From an uncultured Taibaiella sp. (GTDB lineage: Bacteria; Bacteroidota; Bacteroidia; Chitinophagales; Chitinophagaceae): a stretch of 47,687 bases of DNA. A program made the position numbers and the translations under genes. The notes under the pieces were generated by a model, which was not told the DNA's origin, did no database searches, and saw nothing but the letters and a program-made list of their open reading frames with translations. Of this stretch, positions 43,123 through 47,687 are shown one piece after another (the first letter of the stretch is position 1; each line of letters starts with the position of its first letter). The stretch spans positions 1 to 47,687 of the forward strand of contig CALMWT010000197.1 of NCBI GenBank assembly GCA_937870855.1, in the 5' to 3' direction.

Positions 43123-43842
43123 GTGAATTGGTTGCTTGTTGCCCAATTATTTACCCTGCACGTTATCGGCGATTTTATTTTGCAACCCGGCAAATGGGTG
43201 CAATCGCGCAATGAAAAACATTTTCGTTCGCCTTACCTGTATTTTCACGCATTGATTCATGTGCTGATAGCATTGATCTTTACTGCAAGTATTGGCTGGT
43301 GGCTGGCTGTTGTTATTGGTTTAGGCCATTTGACTTTGGACGGTTTAAAATCTTATCTCAAAAGAAATGACCTTATAGCTTTTATCGTTGACCAATTATT
43401 GCATTTGCTTATTATTTTTTTGGGTGTAGCAATAATATCTCAGACAGATCTGGTTTATGAGTTTTCAAAATTGCTAGAGAATGAAATTTATTGGTGGCGA
43501 TCTTTCGGGTTTCTTCTCGTTGTAGCGCTTTATCCTAAGCTTATTTCTTTTGCTACTAAGCAATGGCGAAAAGACATTCCGCCAGAGCGTGAGAAACTTT
43601 ACAAAGCCGGTAGATGGATAGGCATCATCGAGCGTGTGTTAGTGCTTAGTTTTGTTTTGATTCAGCAATTTGGCGCAGTTGGTTTTCTCCTCGCAGCAAA
43701 GTCAGTTTTTCGTTTTGGCGATCTGAAAGAAGGTCGTGATAAAGGACATACGGAATACGTTTTGATCGGAACTTTACTCAGCTTTGGCTTAACCATTCTC
43801 ACCGGATTATTCATCAACTGGATTACAAAAACTATAGATTAA
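43123..43842 (+). CDS. DUF3307 membrane protein
   Basis: A 239-residue multi-pass membrane protein of the DUF3307 family. Its N-terminus LFTLHVIGDFILQPGKWVQSRNEKH is the family signature (conserved H, D and Q). Further membrane segments lie at about residues 44-66, 85-108, 120-145, 168-190 and 215-236. HALIHVLIAL and GLGHLTLDGLKSYL contain conserved His and Asp residues that could bind metal. The start is GTG, one base after the satD-like stop codon, so the pair forms an operon that is seen often in this phylum. The function is unknown; a membrane effector controlled by the SatD-like protein is my inference. Confidence 0.85.
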   Translation: MNWLLVAQLFTLHVIGDFILQPGKWVQSRNEKHFRSPYLYFHALIHVLIALIFTASIGWWLAVVIGLGHLTLDGLKSYLKRNDLIAFIVDQLLHLLIIFLGVAIISQTDLVYEFSKLLENEIYWWRSFGFLLVVALYPKLISFATKQWRKDIPPEREKLYKAGRWIGIIERVLVLSFVLIQQFGAVGFLLAAKSVFRFGDLKEGRDKGHTEYVLIGTLLSFGLTILTGLFINWITKTID

Positions 43843-43849
43843 AGAAAGA

Positions 43850-45718
43850 ATGAAACCACAACTCTTAGCGCTTGCATCTATCTTATTGCTTGCATCTTGC
43901 ACTAATCAAAGCGCAACAAATGAAACATTAGAAGCACCCGATACTACGGTTGTAAAAGACTTGCACACACAGTCGAACGCAGATGTCATCAATGTAAAGC
44001 ATCTCGACCTCGACATCCATGTAAACTTTGACCAGAAGCAAATTTCAGGAAGCGCTATCTGGACGATAGAAAATGTAAATAAGAAAGACACACTGAAACT
44101 CGACACACACGATCTGACCATTGACAGTGTGGTGCTTGACGGACAGAAAACAGGTTTTTCTTTAGGAAATATGGTGGAGCATCTTGGAAGTGTTTTGTCT
44201 CTTCCCATCAAAGAAAATTCAAACAAGGTTGCTATCTATTATAAAACAGGTAAGAACCCGCGTGCATTGCAATGGCTCACCCCGCAACAAACATTGGGCA
44301 AAACACAGCCTTTTCTTTATACGCAATCAGAAAGTATTTACGCGCGTTCATGGATTCCGTGTGCTGATGGACCCGGCATTCGCTTCTCGTACAATGCCCG
44401 AGTGCAGGTTCCTAAAAAACTGCTTGCCTTAATGAGCGCTGAAAACCCGCAGCAGATAAATGATAGCGGCATCTATCATTTCAAAATGGAGGTACCGATT
44501 CCTGCTTATCTGATGGCGCTTGCTGTTGGAGATCTTCGTTTTAAATCTGTTGACGAACGCACTGGTGTTTATGCTGAACCTAACATGCTCGACAAAGCCG
44601 CCTACGAACTTGCTGATATGGGAACGATGGTGAAGGTTGCGGAAAAAATTTATGGACCATATCGCTGGGGAAGATATGATGTGCTGATATTGCCGCCTGG
44701 TTTTCCTATTGGCGGTATGGAAAATCCTAAGCTTACGTTTGCCACGCCAACAATTATTGCAGGAGATCGTTCTTTGGTAAATCTTATTGCACACGAGTTA
44801 GCACACAACTGGAGCGGTAACCTTGTAACCAATGCAACATGGAATGACTTCTGGCTGAACGAAGGTTTTACGGTTTATTTTGAACGAAGAATTTCTGAAG
44901 CGATGAATGATAAAAGCTATTCGGATATGCTTTGGGAACTTGGCTATCAGGATTTAGAAGCTGCCGTCGAAGACCTGGGAAAAGATAGCAAGGATACCTA
45001 CTTAAAACTTGATCTTACCGGCCGTGATCCTGATGAAGGACTTACCGATATTGCTTACGAAAAAGGCGCTTTGTTTTTAAAATTGATTGAGAACAATGTT
45101 GGTCGGGAACGCTTCGATCAGTTTCTAAGAAAATACTTTGATGAGCATGCTTTCAAAACAATTCATACCACACAATTTCTTTCTTACCTCAATGCAAACC
45201 TTATAAAAGGAGATAAAGAACTGGAACAAAAACTGAACATCAATGCCTGGGTTTACGGACCTGGTATTCCATCTAATGCACCTCGCGCAGATCAGGCACG
45301 TTTTAGCAAAGTCAACAGTGAGCGCGAAAAATTTTTATCTGGCACAACACCTGCGCAACTTGCCACGAAAGATTGGACAACACATGAATGGCTACATTTT
45401 TTACGCAAGCTGCCCAAACCTTTAACGCAAGAACAAATGAAAGCGTTAGACGATGTTTTTCATTTCACGCAAAGCGGAAACAGTGAGATTGCAGACCTGT
45501 GGTTTGTTATATCCGTTACTGCGGATTATAAACCAGCTTACCCTGCAATGGAAAAATTTTTAAGTCAGGTAGGAAGAAGAAAATTTTTGGAGCCGCTGTA
45601 TAATGAAATGATGAAAACAGGAAAGCAGGAAATGGCAAAAACAATTTATCAGAAATACAGAATGAACTATCATCCGCTGGCACAAATGACACTCGATAAG
45701 TTGATGCAACATAAATAA
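43850..45718 (+). CDS. M1-family metallopeptidase, lipoprotein
   Basis: A 622-residue zinc aminopeptidase, close to the leukotriene-A4-hydrolase branch. The N-terminus is a lipoprotein signal with lipobox LLLASC (Cys at about residue 17), so the enzyme should be anchored in the periplasm or at the surface. The substrate motif GGMENP, the zinc site HELAH (315-319) with E338 in LNEGFTVYFERR, and the C-terminal helical LTA4H-type domain (about 490-620) are visible. It cleaves N-terminal residues from peptides. It starts 7 bp after the DUF3307 gene, so it may share that operon. A terminator follows. Confidence 0.95.
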   Translation: MKPQLLALASILLLASCTNQSATNETLEAPDTTVVKDLHTQSNADVINVKHLDLDIHVNFDQKQISGSAIWTIENVNKKDTLKLDTHDLTIDSVVLDGQKTGFSLGNMVEHLGSVLSLPIKENSNKVAIYYKTGKNPRALQWLTPQQTLGKTQPFLYTQSESIYARSWIPCADGPGIRFSYNARVQVPKKLLALMSAENPQQINDSGIYHFKMEVPIPAYLMALAVGDLRFKSVDERTGVYAEPNMLDKAAYELADMGTMVKVAEKIYGPYRWGRYDVLILPPGFPIGGMENPKLTFATPTIIAGDRSLVNLIAHELAHNWSGNLVTNATWNDFWLNEGFTVYFERRISEAMNDKSYSDMLWELGYQDLEAAVEDLGKDSKDTYLKLDLTGRDPDEGLTDIAYEKGALFLKLIENNVGRERFDQFLRKYFDEHAFKTIHTTQFLSYLNANLIKGDKELEQKLNINAWVYGPGIPSNAPRADQARFSKVNSEREKFLSGTTPAQLATKDWTTHEWLHFLRKLPKPLTQEQMKALDDVFHFTQSGNSEIADLWFVISVTADYKPAYPAMEKFLSQVGRRKFLEPLYNEMMKTGKQEMAKTIYQKYRMNYHPLAQMTLDKLMQHK

Positions 45719-45722
45719 ATGC

Positions 45723-45750
45723 GCCGGGAAATTATCCCGGCTTTCTTTTG
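45723..45750 (+). terminator. Terminator after the M1 peptidase gene
   Basis: GCCGGGA (45723-45729) pairs with TCCCGGC (45735-45741) around a 5-nt loop, followed by TTTCTTTTG. It ends the plus-strand unit that may start at satD. Confidence 0.85.
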
Positions 45751-45772
45751 CTTTCATCCAAGAAAAGACGCG

Positions 45773-46588
45773 CTATTTCTTTCGTTTTAACTGCTCTGCG
45801 AAAACAATATCTTCTTCAACGGCGCTTTTTTCGAGTGTCTCAATTATTACTTCTCGCAGTTGCGTTTCTTTAAGGTAGGGAGAAAGGATCGCTTTGTAAT
45901 GTCCGCGCTTGTACACACTTAATGCTACGATCGCATAGCCCTTAATGTTCAAATCCCATTCTTTCAGCGATTTTATTATCAGCTCTTCAACTTTTGGATT
46001 CGTATCAAATCGTGCAATGGTTTGCAAAGCAAAAACCTTCGCACGCAAACGGCTGTCGTTAAGGCGTGCATAGCCGGTTTTAATGATGCTCTTTTCGTCC
46101 ATAGTAAGGTACACGGGCAATAGCGGGCTACTGGCAAAGTCTTCGCAATCTACCAGATAATCGAATGCCACTGTGGTTTGTGTAGGCATCAACTTCATTA
46201 TTGCGGCAGCATTTAGTGTGCGCAAAAATTTATTGTCTTCCATCTTCATCCGCTCCAGCAGCAGGGTATTAAACTCTTTATCTTTCAATGAAGCCACCAA
46301 CCGATAAGCAATTCCTTTCTGATAGTAATTGGTGGAATTGAGCAGATTATTGATAGAGGATGTGTAGGCTTTATAATTCTTGAATTCTGAAAAATCTATA
46401 GAAGCATTTTCCAGTGAATCGAGAACATGATAGAAACGAAGAAATTGTTTTTCCGAAAAACTTCGTTGTGTACAGATCTTAAATTCCCTTTCTAAAACAT
46501 AAGGAACCTCAGCATAAGCATGTGCTGAAAAAATTGTAAAAATGAAAAGGAAAAATGTTTTCAAGGTCTTACCACAACTCCATACCAT
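45773..46588 (-). CDS. Secreted HEAT-like repeat protein, unknown function
   Basis: A 271-residue protein with an N-terminal signal-like segment (TLKTFFLFIFTIFSAHAYAEVP, about residues 8-29). The body consists of repeated short helix pairs such as YQKGIAYRLVASLKDKEFNTLLLERM, FLRTLNAAAIMKLMPTQ and LRAKVFALQTIARFDTNPKVEELIIKSL. These have the spacing of HEAT-type alpha-solenoid repeats, so the protein probably binds others in the periplasm or at the surface. No enzyme motif is seen. It converges on the M1 gene. Confidence 0.7.
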   Translation of the reverse strand: MVWSCGKTLKTFFLFIFTIFSAHAYAEVPYVLEREFKICTQRSFSEKQFLRFYHVLDSLENASIDFSEFKNYKAYTSSINNLLNSTNYYQKGIAYRLVASLKDKEFNTLLLERMKMEDNKFLRTLNAAAIMKLMPTQTTVAFDYLVDCEDFASSPLLPVYLTMDEKSIIKTGYARLNDSRLRAKVFALQTIARFDTNPKVEELIIKSLKEWDLNIKGYAIVALSVYKRGHYKAILSPYLKETQLREVIIETLEKSAVEEDIVFAEQLKRKK

Positions 46589-46698
46589 TGTTGCTAAAAT
46601 AAGAAAAAAACCTACCTCGCAAATGGCATTTACAAAAGCATTATTGTAAAGAAATAAAAAACTCTTGTTGCGGATCGGTTGAAAGTAATTCAGGCTTT

Positions 46699-47580
46699 CT
46701 ATTCTGATTGCATTTCCGGCACTTTGATGTTGGTGCCACAGCGCGCATTAAGTTGTTCAATGAAATATTTTATGAGCGCTGGCGAATGTAATTCTTCATG
46801 TTGGTGCATGAAAAAATAGCATTTTTCCAGACCAGCTTCCATCCATTGTTTGATGCGCTCTACCCAATCGTCAATCCGTTCGTAATCGGTTTTATGAAGT
46901 GCATTACCTACAAACCGAATGAAACATTGAGGCGTGGTAAGGTGCATGTGAACGAAGTTTCTGGCACCCGCAGCATCGGTAATAATAGTGCCTTTCTTAT
47001 TCTTTTTTAAGAAACTGAATAGCTCTTTGTTGTAACCATTCTCATACCAACTATCATTACGCAATTCAAGAAAGAGATCAATGTCTGTGGGAATATTATT
47101 GATAAACACTTCGAGTGTCTCCAGATTTTTAGTTGCGAATTGGGGATGTGGCATCAGAAAAACAGGTCCTAATTTTTCTTTGAATTCACTGATGGCTTGC
47201 AAAAAATCATCCACTTCCTTCTCTGTATTTTTCAGGCGTTTCAGGTGCGTAATAGTCTGCGTAAACTTTGGGCAGAAAATAAACTCCTCTACGGTTTGCT
47301 CATACCATTTCCGAATGTTTTCGGCTTTGGCATTGTAGAAAGTGCCGTTGAATTCTATAGAGTTGAAAACGGTAGAATAGTAGTGTAGAAAATCTTTCTC
47401 TTTTGTTTTGGGTGGATACAATTTGCCAACCCAGTCCTTTCGTCCCCACTTCGCGCAGCCAATGTAGAACTTCGTTTTTCCCTTTCCTTTTGCCAGCACT
47501 TCTTTCGTTTCCGTTGGGTCAGGAGGAAGTTTGAAATCAATGAGGTCTAATTGAGAAGCATCAACTTTACCAAATTCCAT
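46699..47580 (-). CDS. DUF72 family protein
   Basis: A 293-residue DUF72 (YecE-like) protein. The family has a TIM-barrel fold of unknown function. Signature parts are KFYIGCAKWGRKDWVGKLYPPKTKEKDFLHYYSTVFNSIEFNGTFY, FCPKFTQTITHLKRL, LFLELRNDSWYENG, TIITDAAGARN and FIRFVGNALHKTDYERIDDWVERI. An N-terminal extension of about 35 residues precedes the barrel. It stands alone on the minus strand. Some relatives are linked to iron-sulfur or DNA-repair contexts, but nothing here supports a choice. Confidence 0.92.
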   Translation of the reverse strand: MEFGKVDASQLDLIDFKLPPDPTETKEVLAKGKGKTKFYIGCAKWGRKDWVGKLYPPKTKEKDFLHYYSTVFNSIEFNGTFYNAKAENIRKWYEQTVEEFIFCPKFTQTITHLKRLKNTEKEVDDFLQAISEFKEKLGPVFLMPHPQFATKNLETLEVFINNIPTDIDLFLELRNDSWYENGYNKELFSFLKKNKKGTIITDAAGARNFVHMHLTTPQCFIRFVGNALHKTDYERIDDWVERIKQWMEAGLEKCYFFMHQHEELHSPALIKYFIEQLNARCGTNIKVPEMQSE

Positions 47581-47687
47581 AGTGTTTTATTAGTGGTTAA
47601 ATGCTTTTGAAATTTACATCCATGCAAGTTAAGCTGTAGGCTTCCCTCTAATTCGTAGTGTTTAAAAGTAGAGGATTTGAGTTATTT

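Noticed and set aside
1..47687. Search for tRNA, rRNA, tmRNA, RNase P RNA, prophage or IS transposase genes
   Set aside because: No cloverleaf with a conserved TTCGA/TTCAA T-loop, no rRNA signature and no transposase motif were seen by eye; a covariance search could still find a small RNA.
47581..47687. Right edge of the window
   Set aside because: Only AT-rich DNA upstream of the DUF72 gene; no gene or clear promoter box could be supported.

Overview
The window looks like chromosomal DNA of a member of the Bacteroidota, most likely a Chitinophagaceae/Chitinophagales-type bacterium. The reasons are: secreted proteins ending in type IX secretion (T9SS) C-terminal sorting domains; promoters of the Bacteroidota form (TAnnTTTG at -7, with almost no Shine-Dalgarno signals); phylum-typical genes (DUF2851, SatD-like plus DUF3307, a fused alpha/beta 2-oxoacid dehydrogenase E1, Cys-type PhaC); and the intergenic palindromes common in this phylum. 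I see no rRNA, tRNA, CRISPR array, prophage or transposase gene.

Layout. 1-2370 (minus): ribosomal protein operon rplK-rplA-rplJ-rplL, with its own promoter and palindrome-rich spacers. 2508-4479: a T9SS-exported protein, then 680 bp of palindromic repeats beside a small GIY-YIG gene. 4480-10354: purB, rsmG and a family 2 glycosyltransferase (minus), tgt (plus), and a GT39-type membrane glycosyltransferase broken by two compensating frameshifts. 10483-15093: E2 (two nearly identical lipoyl domains) convergent with a fused E1, so a 2-oxoacid dehydrogenase locus; lipA, which makes its lipoyl cofactor, lies at 39.6 kb. 15227-16276: a marR-yceI unit with an operator-like palindrome. 16580-17719: a GIY-YIG gene bracketed by about 80-bp inverted repeats, a transposon-like or REP-like unit. 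17773-23255: a secreted C1 cysteine peptidase, a small acidic protein and a large T9SS-exported subtilase. 23346-26688: accD, smpB, a small membrane protein and an amino acid permease. 26838-30453: two little-known proteins, tsaD-trmN6, and a ParE-type toxin-antitoxin pair. 30620-36911: a MATE exporter, an acyl desaturase, an alpha/beta hydrolase, a hydrophilic low-complexity protein, a class III-type PhaC and pyrF. 36951-42297: DUF2851, OsmC, an outer-membrane-like protein, lipA, a secreted unknown and an AI-2E-type permease. 42385-45718: a SatD-like regulator behind three 29-bp tandem repeats, a DUF3307 membrane protein, and an M1 peptidase lipoprotein. 45773-47580: a HEAT-like secreted protein and a DUF72 protein.

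Most genes are housekeeping. The less ordinary material is: (i) two GIY-YIG genes, each lying beside the same hairpin element, one of them inside long inverted repeats; (ii) the phased 29-bp repeats, each with a promoter-like box, ahead of the satD-like/DUF3307 pair; (iii) at least six genes whose -7 box ends only 4-6 nt before the start codon, which suggests leaderless mRNAs.

All calls come from reading the sequence and remembered family features. No database search was run.
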